A stretch of 64,000 bases of DNA from Pseudomonas sp. MWU13-2100 (GTDB lineage Bacteria > Pseudomonadota > Gammaproteobacteria > Pseudomonadales > Pseudomonadaceae): contig NZ_JALLIX010000008.1 in the NCBI RefSeq assembly GCF_023242365.1, forward strand, positions 1-64,000. Reading direction: 5' to 3'. The position numbers and the translations under genes are program-made. The notes under the pieces are model-generated. The model was not told the DNA's origin. It searched no databases and saw only the letters and a program-made list of their open reading frames with translations. Shown in pieces: positions 1-9,114 of the stretch; the first letter of the stretch is position 1, and every line of letters starts with the position of its first letter.

Positions 1-51
1 CAAGTGGCGGGGTTGAGGTACGAGCGTGGCGCTCGGAAATCGATGCGCGGG

Positions 52-79
52 CCCGATCTCCTCCAGGGAGGAGACCGGG
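52..79 (-). terminator. Hairpin downstream of aceF
   Basis: An inverted repeat (CCCG-A-TCTCCTCC, short loop, GGAGGAGA-C-CGGG) lies just after the aceF stop codon. One A-C mismatch interrupts the stem. There is no clear U-tract on the minus-strand transcript, so it may be a weak or Rho-assisted terminator, or an mRNA 3' stabiliser. Bases 1-51 hold no gene that I can support. Confidence 0.45.
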
Positions 80-86
80 TTTGCGG

Positions 87-2045
87 TTACAGCAGGATGG
101 TGCGGATATCCGCCAGCAGGTCGCTCAGGCGCTTGGTGAAGCGCGCGGCGGCCGCGCCGTTGATCACGCGGTGATCGTAGGACAGCGACAGCGGCAGCAT
201 CAGCTTGGGCTGGAAGGCTTTGCCGTCCCAGACTGGCTGGATGGTGGCCTTGGAAACACCCAGGATCGCTACTTCCGGTGCGTTGACGATCGGCGTGAAG
301 CCGGTGCCGCCAATGTGCCCGAGGCTGGAAATGGTGAAGCAGGCACCCTGCATGTCGTCGGCGGAGAGCTTCTTGGTCCGGGCCTTTTCCGCCAGGGAAG
401 CCGCTTCGGCGGCGAGTTGCAGCAGGTTCTTCTGGTCGACGTTCTTGATCACCGGGACCAGCAGGCCATCCGGGGTATCGACGGCGAAGCCGATGTTGAC
501 GTACTTCTTGCGGATGATCGCCTTGCCGCTTGGTGCCAGCGAACTGTTGAAGTCCGGCAGTTCCTTGAGCAGGTGGGCGCAGGTCTTGAGCAGCAGAGGC
601 AGGATGGTCAGCTTGACGCCGGCCTTCTCGGCCACGGCTTTCTGGGCCACGCGGAACGCTTCCAGCTCGGTGATATCCGCCGAGTCGAATTGAGTCACGT
701 GCGGCACGTTCAGCCAGCTGCGGTGCAGGTTGGCGGCGCCAGCCTGCATCAGGCGGGTCATCGGTACTTCTTCGATTTCGCCGAAGCGGCTGAAGTCCAC
801 GACCGGGATCGGCGGGATGCCGGCACCGCCGGTTGCGCCGGCAGCTGCTGCGGCCGGTGCTTCCTTGGCCTTCTGCATCATCGCCTTGACGTAGACTTGC
901 ACGTCTTCCTTGAGGATGCGGCCGTGGGGGCCGCTGGCGCTGACAGCGTTCAGTTCGACGCCGAATTCACGAGCCAGTTGGCGTACCGCCGGGCCGGCAT
1001 GAACCTTGGCACCCGAGTTGACCGGGGCGGCGGTTGGCGCGGTGGCCGCTACAGGTGCAGCGGCAGGCGCCGCTTCAGCCTTGGCCGGTGCAGTCGGTGC
1101 TGCTGCTGGAGCAGGAGCGGCTGGGGCGGCAGCCCCCTTGACCTTCAACTTGAGGATCAGGTCACCGGTACCGACTTCGTCGTCGAGTTTGATGGAAACG
1201 CTTTCCACCACGCCGGCGGCCGGCGACGGGATTTCCATGCTGGCTTTGTCGGACTCGAGGGTGATCAGCGATTGATCGACCTCGACGGTGTCGCCGGCCT
1301 TGACCGAGACTTCGATGATCTTGGCCTTGCCCGACGAACCGATATCCGGCACGTGGATGTCCTGGACGCTGTCGGCAACCGGAGCAGCTGCTGCAGCAAC
1401 TGGTGCTGCAGCGGCAGCCGGCGCGGCGGCAGCCTGGGCCGGGGCAGGAGCCGCGGCTGGCGCGGCGCCAGCGACTTTCAGGACCAGGATCAGGTCACCG
1501 GTGCCGACTTCGTCGTTGAGCTTGACGCTGATGCTTTCCACGACGCCGGCGGCCGGCGACGGGATCTCCATGCTGGCCTTGTCGGATTCGAGGGTGATCA
1601 GCGATTGATCAGCTTCGATGCTGTCGCCGACCTTGACCGAGATCTCGATGATCTGGGCCTTGCCCGACGAACCGATGTCCGGCACGTGCACTTGCTGGAC
1701 CGAGGCAGTGGCAGGTGCGGCGCTCGGGGCGGCAACCGGCGCGGCGGCCGCAACCGGAGCCGCCGCCTGGGCAGCAGGTGCTGGTGCGGCAGCGGGAGCC
1801 GCGGCGGCGGCACCTTCGACTTCCAGTTCCAGCAGCTCGTCGCCTTCTTTCAGGCGGTCGCCCAGCTTCACTTTCAGGCTCTTGATGATACCGGCTTTCG
1901 GCGCGGGCACTTCCATGCTCGCCTTGTCCGATTCCAGCGTCAGGATGCTCTGGTCGGCTTCGATGCGATCGCCGACCTTCACAAACAGTTCGATTACTTC
2001 ACCTTCACCGCTGCCGATGTCAGGTACGCGAATGAGTTCGCTCAC
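87..2045 (-). CDS. aceF: Pyruvate dehydrogenase complex E2, dihydrolipoamide acetyltransferase
   Basis: E2 core of the pyruvate dehydrogenase complex. It transfers the acetyl group from lipoyl-lysine to CoA in the cytoplasm. The 652 residues show three N-terminal lipoyl domains (about 1-78, 119-192, 229-303), each with an ESDKASME motif (lipoylated Lys41, Lys156, Lys267). Ala/Pro-rich swinging linkers separate them. An E3-binding peripheral domain follows at about 349-383 and then the acyltransferase domain with DHRVINGA near the C terminus (catalytic His625). The start is GTG, preceded by AGGAG on the minus strand, 11 bp after the aceE stop, so the two form an operon. Lipoyl domains 2 and 3 are nearly identical even in DNA. 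From memory, the P. aeruginosa enzyme is shorter with two lipoyl domains, so domain number varies within the genus. Confidence 0.97.
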   Translation of the reverse strand: MSELIRVPDIGSGEGEVIELFVKVGDRIEADQSILTLESDKASMEVPAPKAGIIKSLKVKLGDRLKEGDELLELEVEGAAAAAPAAAPAPAAQAAAPVAAAAPVAAPSAAPATASVQQVHVPDIGSSGKAQIIEISVKVGDSIEADQSLITLESDKASMEIPSPAAGVVESISVKLNDEVGTGDLILVLKVAGAAPAAAPAPAQAAAAPAAAAAPVAAAAAPVADSVQDIHVPDIGSSGKAKIIEVSVKAGDTVEVDQSLITLESDKASMEIPSPAAGVVESVSIKLDDEVGTGDLILKLKVKGAAAPAAPAPAAAPTAPAKAEAAPAAAPVAATAPTAAPVNSGAKVHAGPAVRQLAREFGVELNAVSASGPHGRILKEDVQVYVKAMMQKAKEAPAAAAAGATGGAGIPPIPVVDFSRFGEIEEVPMTRLMQAGAANLHRSWLNVPHVTQFDSADITELEAFRVAQKAVAEKAGVKLTILPLLLKTCAHLLKELPDFNSSLAPSGKAIIRKKYVNIGFAVDTPDGLLVPVIKNVDQKNLLQLAAEAASLAEKARTKKLSADDMQGACFTISSLGHIGGTGFTPIVNAPEVAILGVSKATIQPVWDGKAFQPKLMLPLSLSYDHRVINGAAAARFTKRLSDLLADIRTILL

Positions 2046-2056
2046 AGGGTGTCTCC

Positions 2057-4702
2057 TCAGCAGTCCAGTGGGTTGCGTTTTTCCGGGTTGATCCCGAACT
2101 TGACGATGGCGTCGGCCACCACCTTGGGTTCGATCTCACCACGGTCAGCCAAGGCTTCCAGGGCTGCCAACACCACGAAATGACGGTCGACTTCGAAGAA
2201 GTGACGCAGCTTCTTGCGGCTGTCACTGCGGCCGAAACCGTCGGTACCCAGGGCTTTGAACTCCTTGGATGGGACCCACTGGCGAATCTGTTCAGCAAAC
2301 AACTTCATATAGTCGGTAGAGGCGATCACCGGACCTTTGCGGCCGTTGAGGCATTCTTCGACGTAGCTCAGCTTTGGCTTCTGGCCAGGGTGCAGGCGGT
2401 TGCTGCGCTCCACGGCCAGGCCGTCGCGACGCAGTTCGTTGAAGCTGGTCACGCTCCATACGTCGGCGCCGATATTGAATTGCTCACGCAGGATCTTCGC
2501 CGCTTCACGCACTTCGCGCAGGATGGTGCCGGAGCCCATCAGTTGCACGTGGTGGGCTGCTTCCTTGGTGTCTTCCTCGAGCAGGTACATGCCCTTGATG
2601 ATGCCTTCCTCGACACCGGCCGGCATGGCGGGCTGCTGGTAGGACTCGTTCATCACGGTGATGTAGTAGAAAACGTCCTGCTGCTCTTCGGTCATCTTCT
2701 TCATGCCGTCCTGGATGATCACCGCCAGCTCATAGCCGTAGGTTGGATCGAAGGTACGGCAGTTCGGGATGGTGCCCGCGAGGATATGGCTGTGACCGTC
2801 TTCGTGCTGCAGGCCTTCGCCATTCAGCGTGGTCCGGCCGGCGGTGCCGCCGATCAGGAAGCCACGGGTACGGCTGTCGCCGGCGGCCCAGGCCAGATCG
2901 CCGATGCGCTGGAAGCCGAACATCGAGTAGAAGATGTAGAACGGCAGCATTGGCTGGTTGTGGCTGGAGTACGAAGTACCGGCGGCGATGAAGGAGCTCA
3001 TGGCGCCTGCTTCGTTGATGCCTTCTTCGAGAATCTGACCCTTCTTGTCTTCCTTGTAGAACATCACCTGGTCTTTATCGACTGGCTCGTAGAGCTGGCC
3101 GACGGACGAGTAGATGCCCAGTTGGCGGAACATGCCTTCCATACCGAAGGTGCGGGCTTCGTCCGGGATGATCGGGACGATGCGCGAGCCGATTTCCTTG
3201 TCCTTGACCAGTTGCGCGAGGATCCGCACGAAGGCCATGGTAGTGGAGATTTCACGGTCGCCCGAGCCGTCCAGGATGGCCTTGAGGGTATCGAGTGGCG
3301 GGGTCGGGATGTTGAAGCTTTGCGCGCGGCGCTGTGGCACGAAACCGCCGAGTGCGCTGCGGCGCTCGCTGAGGTAGCGGGCTTCGGCGCTGTTGGCTTC
3401 GGGCTTGAAGAACGGCAGGTTTTCCAGCTGGTCGTCTTTGACCGGAATGTCGAAGCGATCGCGGAACAGCTTCAGGCTTTCGACATCAACCTTCTTGGTG
3501 TTGTGCGCGGTGTTCTTCGCTTCGCCGGCGCCGGTACCATAACCCTTGATGGTCTTGGCCAGGATGACGGTCGGTTGTTCCTTGTGGTTGACCGCTTCGT
3601 GGTACGCCGCGTAGACCTTGTACGGGTCGTGGCCGCCACGGTTGAGTTTCCAGATCTCGTCGTCGGACAGGTCGGCAACCATCGCCTTGAGTTCAGGCGA
3701 GTTGAAGAAGTGTTCACGCACGAACGCGCCGTCTTTGGCCTTGTAGTTCTGGTACTCGCCGTCGATGACTTCGTCCATCCGGCGTTGCAGGATGCCGTCG
3801 ACATCCTTGGCCAGCAGTGGGTCCCAGAAGCGACCCCAGATGACTTTGGTAACGTTCCACTGGGCGCCACGGAACACGCCTTCGAGTTCCTGGATGATCT
3901 TGCCGTTACCGCGAACCGGGCCGTCGAGGCGCTGCAGGTTGCAGTTGATGACGAAGATCAGGTTGTCCAGCTTCTCGCGACCGGCCAGGGAGATGGCGCC
4001 GAGGGATTCCGGCTCGTCGCACTCGCCGTCGCCCAGGAAGCACCAGACTTTCTGCTTGCCTTCCGGGATGAAACCACGGGCTTCCAGGTACTTCATGAAG
4101 CGTGCCTGGTAGATCGCCTGGATCGGGCCCAGGCCCATGGAAACGGTTGGGAACTGCCAGAAATCAGGCATCAGCCAAGGGTGCGGGTAGGACGACAGGC
4201 CGTGACCGTCGACTTCCTGGCGGAAGTTGTTCATTTGTTCTTCGCTGATGCGACCTTCCATGAACGCACGGGCGTAGACGCCTGGCGAGGTGTGGCCCTG
4301 GAAGTAGATCAGGTCGCCGCCGTGTTCGTCGGTCGGGGCCTGGAAGAAGTAGTTGAAGCCGATGTCATACAGGGTGGCACTGGACGCGAAGCTGGAGATG
4401 TGACCGCCCAGGTCAGAATCTTTCAAGTTCGTGCGCATTACCATGGCCATCGCGTTCCAGCGCACCAGCGAGCGAATGCGGCGTTCCATGAACAGGTCGC
4501 CAGGCATGCGTGCTTCGTGGGTGACGGGAATCGTGTTGCGGTACGGTGTGGTGATGGCGTAGGGCAGTTGCGAGCCGCTGCGGGTCGCGAGTTCGCCCAT
4601 ACGGGTCATCAGGTAGTGAGCACGGTCTTCGCCTTCTTTGTCGAGAACCGATTCCAGGGCGTCCAGCCATTCCTGGGTTTCGACGGGATCGAGGTCTTGC
4701 AT
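2057..4702 (-). CDS. aceE: Pyruvate dehydrogenase E1 component (homodimeric)
   Basis: Thiamine-diphosphate-dependent E1 of the pyruvate dehydrogenase complex. It decarboxylates pyruvate and reductively acetylates the lipoyl groups of AceF. The 881 residues match the usual length of the homodimeric gamma-proteobacterial E1. The ThDP/Mg motif GDGECDEPES followed about 25 residues later by INCN is visible near residue 230, and the N terminus begins with the family-typical MQDLDPVETQEWLDALESV. The start has a GGAGC ribosome site just upstream. It is the first gene of the aceEF operon. Two palindromic operator-like sites lie 110-180 bp upstream (separate entry), consistent with control by a FadR/GntR-type regulator. 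Confidence 0.97.
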   Translation of the reverse strand: MQDLDPVETQEWLDALESVLDKEGEDRAHYLMTRMGELATRSGSQLPYAITTPYRNTIPVTHEARMPGDLFMERRIRSLVRWNAMAMVMRTNLKDSDLGGHISSFASSATLYDIGFNYFFQAPTDEHGGDLIYFQGHTSPGVYARAFMEGRISEEQMNNFRQEVDGHGLSSYPHPWLMPDFWQFPTVSMGLGPIQAIYQARFMKYLEARGFIPEGKQKVWCFLGDGECDEPESLGAISLAGREKLDNLIFVINCNLQRLDGPVRGNGKIIQELEGVFRGAQWNVTKVIWGRFWDPLLAKDVDGILQRRMDEVIDGEYQNYKAKDGAFVREHFFNSPELKAMVADLSDDEIWKLNRGGHDPYKVYAAYHEAVNHKEQPTVILAKTIKGYGTGAGEAKNTAHNTKKVDVESLKLFRDRFDIPVKDDQLENLPFFKPEANSAEARYLSERRSALGGFVPQRRAQSFNIPTPPLDTLKAILDGSGDREISTTMAFVRILAQLVKDKEIGSRIVPIIPDEARTFGMEGMFRQLGIYSSVGQLYEPVDKDQVMFYKEDKKGQILEEGINEAGAMSSFIAAGTSYSSHNQPMLPFYIFYSMFGFQRIGDLAWAAGDSRTRGFLIGGTAGRTTLNGEGLQHEDGHSHILAGTIPNCRTFDPTYGYELAVIIQDGMKKMTEEQQDVFYYITVMNESYQQPAMPAGVEEGIIKGMYLLEEDTKEAAHHVQLMGSGTILREVREAAKILREQFNIGADVWSVTSFNELRRDGLAVERSNRLHPGQKPKLSYVEECLNGRKGPVIASTDYMKLFAEQIRQWVPSKEFKALGTDGFGRSDSRKKLRHFFEVDRHFVVLAALEALADRGEIEPKVVADAIVKFGINPEKRNPLDC

Positions 4703-5084
4703 GGCTTGCTCCAGGGCGGAAAGGCTTCCAGAATCGGTTGCCTGAGTTTGCGACTGGCCTTGTGGGCAGACGACATAAATTCTTGGATGTCCGGAGGTTG
4801 TACCGGAGTCCTGTAGTTTTACTACAAATCGTCGACCATTTCAGCCTTTCGAATGTATAGACGAGTAGTAAAACTACAGATCGACGAGTGAAAACTTCCT
4901 GCTATGTTGTGAACCTAATCGATATTGTTGGTTGGAAAATAATCAAGGTGAGCACCTTTTTGAGGTTGGCTGCCAAAAAATAACCATTATCAGCTATTTC
5001 TAACTTTTGTTCGACAGTCCTTTCCACAGCGTGTTTCTCGCTATCACAGACTGCGGCTGATTGTTCGATCACCAAGGATAGACC
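4703..5084. other. Divergent aceE/glnE intergenic region
   Basis: 382 bp without a gene, AT-richer than its surroundings, between two divergently transcribed genes. It must hold the aceE promoter (left part) and the glnE promoter (right part). The clear structure is the pair of palindromes described separately. Short open frames on both strands here are extensions of antisense frames and are not supported. Confidence 0.8.
4811..4880. promoter_or_regulatory. Two FadR/GntR-family-like operators upstream of aceE
   Basis: TGTAGTTTTACTACA (4812-4826) is a perfect palindrome about a TTT centre. GTAGTAAAACTAC (4865-4877) is a second palindrome about AAA. Together they also form a 15-bp inverted repeat with a 39-bp spacer. 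Both fit the FadR-subfamily GntR consensus TNGTNNNACNA, the class that includes PdhR, the pyruvate-sensing repressor of aceEF in enterobacteria. Inference: these are operators for a PdhR/LldR-like regulator encoded elsewhere. Two sites on one promoter could allow looping or cooperative binding. Confidence 0.65.
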
Positions 5085-8024
5085 ATGAGCCTTCCAATGT
5101 TGGCCGACCTGCCGGCCATTCTCCTGTCTGCCGCCAATCGTGCCGAGCAGTCGTTTCGTGCCGCCGTTGCCGCCCTGGAGGACGATCACGGGCTGGCCCA
5201 GTGGACCGCGCAACGCTGGGCGCAGTTCGCCCGGGTCGGCGCGGCCAGTGACTTCTTTATTGAACAATCGCTGCGTGACCCTCTGATGTTGCTGGAGCTG
5301 GCGCAGTTCGGCGACCTGGATCGCGGCTTTGCACCGGGGGAGATGTGCGGGCAGGTCGCCGCGGCGTTGCAGCAGGTCGAAACGGAAGATGAGCTGGGGC
5401 GGGTCCTGCGCCGTCAGCGCACGCGCCAGCAGGTGCGGATCATCTGGCGTGACCTGACGCGCCAGGCGGACTTGGTGCAGACCTGTCGCGACCTTTCCGA
5501 CCTGGCCGACGCCTGCATCGACCAGGCCTATCAATGGCTGTACCCGCGCTATTGCCAGCAGTTCGGCACGCCCACCGGGCGGCGCAGTGGCCAGGCGCAG
5601 CAAATGGTCGTCCTCGGCATGGGCAAGCTCGGTGCCGTGGAGTTGAACCTGTCCTCCGACATTGACCTGATCTTTGCCTACCCGGAAGGCGGCGAGACGG
5701 TCGGGGTCAAGCGCCCGTTGGACAACCAGGAGTTTTTCATCCGCCTGGGCCAGCGACTGATCAAGGCCCTGGACCCGATGACTGTCGACGGTTTCGTGTT
5801 TCGTGTCGACATGCGCTTGCGGCCCTATGGCTCGGCCGGTGCGCTGGTGCTGAGCTTCAATGCCCTGGAACAGTACTACCAGGACCAGGGCCGTGACTGG
5901 GAACGCTACGCGATGATCAAGGCGCGAGTGGTGGCCGGCGACCAGGTGGCTGGCGCGCAGTTGCTGGAAATGCTGCGACCCTTCGTCTATCGGCGTTACC
6001 TGGACTTCTCGGCCATCGAAGCGCTGCGCACCATGAAACAGTTGATCCAGCAGGAAGTCCGACGCAAGGGCATGGCCGAGAATATCAAGCTGGGTTCCGG
6101 CGGTATTCGCGAGGTCGAGTTCATTGCCCAGGCCTTCCAGCTGATTCACGGCGGGCGTGACCTGAGCTTGCAGCAGCGGCCGCTGTTGAAGGTGCTGGGA
6201 ACCCTGGAAGGCCAGGGCTATCTGCCGTCGGCGGTGATCGGCGAGTTGCGCAGCGGCTATGAGTTTTTGCGCTACACCGAGCATGCGATCCAGGCGATTG
6301 CCGACCGCCAGACCCAGATGTTGCCCGACGATGACAAGGACCGCGCGCGCATCGCCTTCATGATGGGCTTCGACAGCTGGGCGGCGTTCCATGAGCGGTT
6401 GATGCACTGGCGCGGGCGGGTCGATTGGCATTTCCGCCAGGTGATCGCCGACCCGGACGAAGAGGACGGCGCCGAGAGCGAAGTGATGGTCGGCGGCGAA
6501 TGGCTGCCGCTGTGGGAAGAGTCCCAGGACGAAGAGGCGGCCTGCCGGCAGTTGCAGGAAGGCGGTTTCAAGGAGGCCGCCAAGGCCCTGAAGCAACTGG
6601 CGGCGCTGCGTACCAGCCCACAGTTGCGCGCCATGCAGCGTCTCGGTCGGGAGCGGCTCGATGCCTTTATTCCGCGCCTGCTGGCCCAGGCGGTGGAACA
6701 TGCCGATCCGGACCTGGTACTGGAACGCGTGCTGCCGTTGGTGGAGGCCGTGGCCCGGCGTTCGGCCTACCTGGTGCTGCTCACGGAGAATCCCGGGGCC
6801 TTGCGCCGCTTGCTGACCTTGTGCGCCGCCAGCCCATGGATTGCTGAACAGATCACCCGCTTCCCCATGTTGCTCGACGAGTTGCTCAACGAAGGCCGGC
6901 TGTTCAAGCCGCCGCTGGCACCGGAGTTGGCCGCGGAGCTGCGTGAGCGCCTGACGCGGATTCCGGAGGATGACCTCGAGCAGCAGATGGAGGCGCTGCG
7001 ACACTTCAAGTTGGCGCATCGCCTGCGGGTCGCGGCTTCGGAGATTTCCGGCAGCCTGCCGTTGATGAAGGTCAGCGACTACCTCACCTGGCTCGCCGAG
7101 GCGATTCTCGAACAGGTACTGGCCCTGGCCTGGCGCCAGACCGTCGCCCGTCACGGCTCGCCGCGTCGCGTCGACGGCAGTTTGTGCGATCCGGGCTTTA
7201 TTATTGTCGGTTACGGCAAGGTCGGCGGTATCGAGTTGGGGCATGGCTCGGACCTGGACCTGGTGTTTATCCACGACGGCGACCCGAATGCCGAGACCGA
7301 TGGTGCCAAGCCCATCGATACCGCGCAGTTCTTCACCCGCCTGGGCCAGCGGATCATTCACTTGCTGACCACCCAGACCAACTCCGGCCAGCTCTATGAA
7401 GTGGACATGCGTCTGCGCCCGTCCGGTGCTTCGGGCTTGCTGGTCAGTTCCCTGGGCGCCTTCGAGCGTTACCAGCAGAACGAAGCCTGGACCTGGGAGC
7501 ACCAGGCGCTGATCCGCGCCCGGGTATTGGTGGGTTGCCAGGAGGTCGGCACGGCGTTCGAGAAAGTGCGGGCGGCGGTGCTGGGGCGTGAGCGGGATTT
7601 GCCGACCTTGCGCCAGGAGGTCAGCGAGATGCGCGCCAAGATGCGCGACAACCTGGGGAGCAAGGCCACCGCGGCGGGCACGGCGGCCAATGCCTTCGAG
7701 GCCTCGGCACCCTTCGATATCAAGCAGGATGCCGGTGGTATCGTCGATATTGAATTTATGGTGCAATACGCGACATTGGCTTGGTCGAAAGCGCACCCGG
7801 CGTTGCTCCGCTACACCGACAATATCCGCATTCTCGAAGGGCTGGAGCAGGCTGGCCTGATCCCCGCCACGGATGCCAACCTGCTGCGCGAGGCCTACAA
7901 GGCCTATCGTTCCGCCGCCCATCGCCAGGCGTTGCAGAAGGAGGCAGGGGTGATCGCCGGCGATCAGTTCGCGGTCGAACGTCGCGATGTCATGCGGATA
8001 TGGACCGAGCTGGGGCTAAGCTGA
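5085..8024 (+). CDS. glnE: Bifunctional glutamine synthetase adenylyltransferase/deadenylase
   Basis: Controls nitrogen assimilation by adding AMP to, or phosphorolytically removing it from, glutamine synthetase subunits, with PII protein and glutamine as signals. The 979 residues hold two nucleotidyltransferase domains. The N-terminal one (deadenylylase) has GMGKLGAVELNLSSDIDL at about 178-195. The C-terminal one (adenylyltransferase) has GYGKVGGIELGHGSDLDL at about 708-725. Full length for the family (about 950-980). The ATG follows AAGGA. It is the first gene to the right of the divergent region, and a strong hairpin separates it from the LPS operon. Confidence 0.97.
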   Translation: MSLPMLADLPAILLSAANRAEQSFRAAVAALEDDHGLAQWTAQRWAQFARVGAASDFFIEQSLRDPLMLLELAQFGDLDRGFAPGEMCGQVAAALQQVETEDELGRVLRRQRTRQQVRIIWRDLTRQADLVQTCRDLSDLADACIDQAYQWLYPRYCQQFGTPTGRRSGQAQQMVVLGMGKLGAVELNLSSDIDLIFAYPEGGETVGVKRPLDNQEFFIRLGQRLIKALDPMTVDGFVFRVDMRLRPYGSAGALVLSFNALEQYYQDQGRDWERYAMIKARVVAGDQVAGAQLLEMLRPFVYRRYLDFSAIEALRTMKQLIQQEVRRKGMAENIKLGSGGIREVEFIAQAFQLIHGGRDLSLQQRPLLKVLGTLEGQGYLPSAVIGELRSGYEFLRYTEHAIQAIADRQTQMLPDDDKDRARIAFMMGFDSWAAFHERLMHWRGRVDWHFRQVIADPDEEDGAESEVMVGGEWLPLWEESQDEEAACRQLQEGGFKEAAKALKQLAALRTSPQLRAMQRLGRERLDAFIPRLLAQAVEHADPDLVLERVLPLVEAVARRSAYLVLLTENPGALRRLLTLCAASPWIAEQITRFPMLLDELLNEGRLFKPPLAPELAAELRERLTRIPEDDLEQQMEALRHFKLAHRLRVAASEISGSLPLMKVSDYLTWLAEAILEQVLALAWRQTVARHGSPRRVDGSLCDPGFIIVGYGKVGGIELGHGSDLDLVFIHDGDPNAETDGAKPIDTAQFFTRLGQRIIHLLTTQTNSGQLYEVDMRLRPSGASGLLVSSLGAFERYQQNEAWTWEHQALIRARVLVGCQEVGTAFEKVRAAVLGRERDLPTLRQEVSEMRAKMRDNLGSKATAAGTAANAFEASAPFDIKQDAGGIVDIEFMVQYATLAWSKAHPALLRYTDNIRILEGLEQAGLIPATDANLLREAYKAYRSAAHRQALQKEAGVIAGDQFAVERRDVMRIWTELGLS

Positions 8025-8038
8025 TTGATATTTTAGAG

Positions 8039-8062
8039 GCGGGGAGGCATAAGCCTCCCCGC
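8039..8062 (+). terminator. Hairpin between glnE and waaF
   Basis: A perfect 10-bp stem GCGGGGAGGC / GCCTCCCCGC with an ATAA loop, starting 14 bp after the glnE stop. The following tract is only weakly T-rich (ATCGTTTGT). It probably terminates or attenuates glnE transcription. The waaF ribosome site follows within 20 bp, so some read-through may feed the LPS operon. Confidence 0.65.
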
Positions 8063-8079
8063 ATCGTTTGTGGAAGCCT

Positions 8080-9114
8080 ATGAATATTCTGATCGTTGGG
8101 CCCAGCTGGGTCGGTGACATGGTGATGGCTCAGACACTGTTCCAGTGCCTGAAGCAGCGTCATCCGCAGTGCGAGATCGATGTGCTGGCCCCGGAATGGA
8201 GCCGCCCGATCCTCGAGCGCATGCCCGAGGTGCGGGCGGCCTTGAGCTTTCCGCTCGGCCATGGCGCTCTGGAACTGGCCACGCGGCGGCGCATCGGCAA
8301 GTCCCTGGCCGGTCAATACGACCAGGCGATCCTGTTGCCCAACTCGCTGAAGTCGGCGTTGGTGCCGTTTTTCGCCGGCGTGCCGAAGCGCACCGGCTGG
8401 CGCGGCGAGTTTCGCTACGGTCTGCTCAACGATGTCCGCAAGCTGGATAAGCAACGTTATCCGCTGATGATCGAACGTTTCATGGCGTTGGCCTATGACC
8501 CGGGTGAGCGCCTGCCGACGCCGTATCCGCGGCCGAGTTTGCGGATCGACCCGGCCAGCCGCGATGCCGCGCTGGCCAAGTTCGAGCTGAGCCTGGACCG
8601 TCCGGTACTGGCGCTGTGCCCGGGTGCCGAGTTCGGCGAGTCCAAGCGCTGGCCGTCGGAGCATTACGCGAAAGTCGCCGAGGCGCGGATTCGTGAAGGC
8701 TGGCAGGTCTGGCTGTTCGGTTCGAAGAACGATCACGCGGTCGGCGAAGACATTCGTCAGCGCCTGATCCCTGGTTTGCGGGAAGAAGCGGTAAACCTCA
8801 GTGGCGCCACCTCCCTGGCCGAGGCCATTGACCTGATGTCCTGCGCCGATGCGGTGGTTTCCAACGACTCGGGGCTGATGCACGTCGCCGCGGCATTGAA
8901 CCGTCCGCTGGTGGCGGTCTACGGCTCGACTTCGCCGGAGTTCACCCCGCCATTGGCGGACCAGGTGGAAATCGTCCGCCTGGGCCTGGAGTGCAGTCCG
9001 TGCTTTGACCGGACCTGCCGTTTCGGTCATTACAACTGCCTGCGTCAGCTCGAGCCGACCCCGGTGAATGAAGCCTTGCAGCGTTTGCACGGCACTGCGG
9101 TCGAGGTTCACTAA
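8080..9114 (+). CDS. waaF: ADP-heptose:LPS heptosyltransferase II
   Basis: Adds the second L-glycero-D-manno-heptose to the inner core of LPS at the cytoplasmic face of the inner membrane (GT9 family). The N terminus MNILIVGPSWVGDMVMAQ is typical of WaaF. The C-terminal nucleotide-sugar region includes LCPGAEFGESKRWP and SNDSGLMHVAAAL, where ADP-heptose binds. 344 residues, normal for the family. I chose the ATG at 8080 rather than an in-frame ATG four codons earlier because the family N terminus starts there and GGAAG precedes it. The stop directly abuts the waaC start: an operon with waaC, waaG and waaP. Confidence 0.95.
   Translation: MNILIVGPSWVGDMVMAQTLFQCLKQRHPQCEIDVLAPEWSRPILERMPEVRAALSFPLGHGALELATRRRIGKSLAGQYDQAILLPNSLKSALVPFFAGVPKRTGWRGEFRYGLLNDVRKLDKQRYPLMIERFMALAYDPGERLPTPYPRPSLRIDPASRDAALAKFELSLDRPVLALCPGAEFGESKRWPSEHYAKVAEARIREGWQVWLFGSKNDHAVGEDIRQRLIPGLREEAVNLSGATSLAEAIDLMSCADAVVSNDSGLMHVAAALNRPLVAVYGSTSPEFTPPLADQVEIVRLGLECSPCFDRTCRFGHYNCLRQLEPTPVNEALQRLHGTAVEVH

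Noticed and set aside
2180..4816. 878-codon plus-strand frame opposite aceE
   Set aside because: Shadow of aceE; no motifs and no ribosome site.
4902..7922. 1006-codon open frame on the minus strand opposite glnE
   Set aside because: It mirrors glnE codon by codon, has low-complexity Gln/Arg/His-rich content and runs through the promoter region. It is a typical antisense shadow in high-GC DNA.
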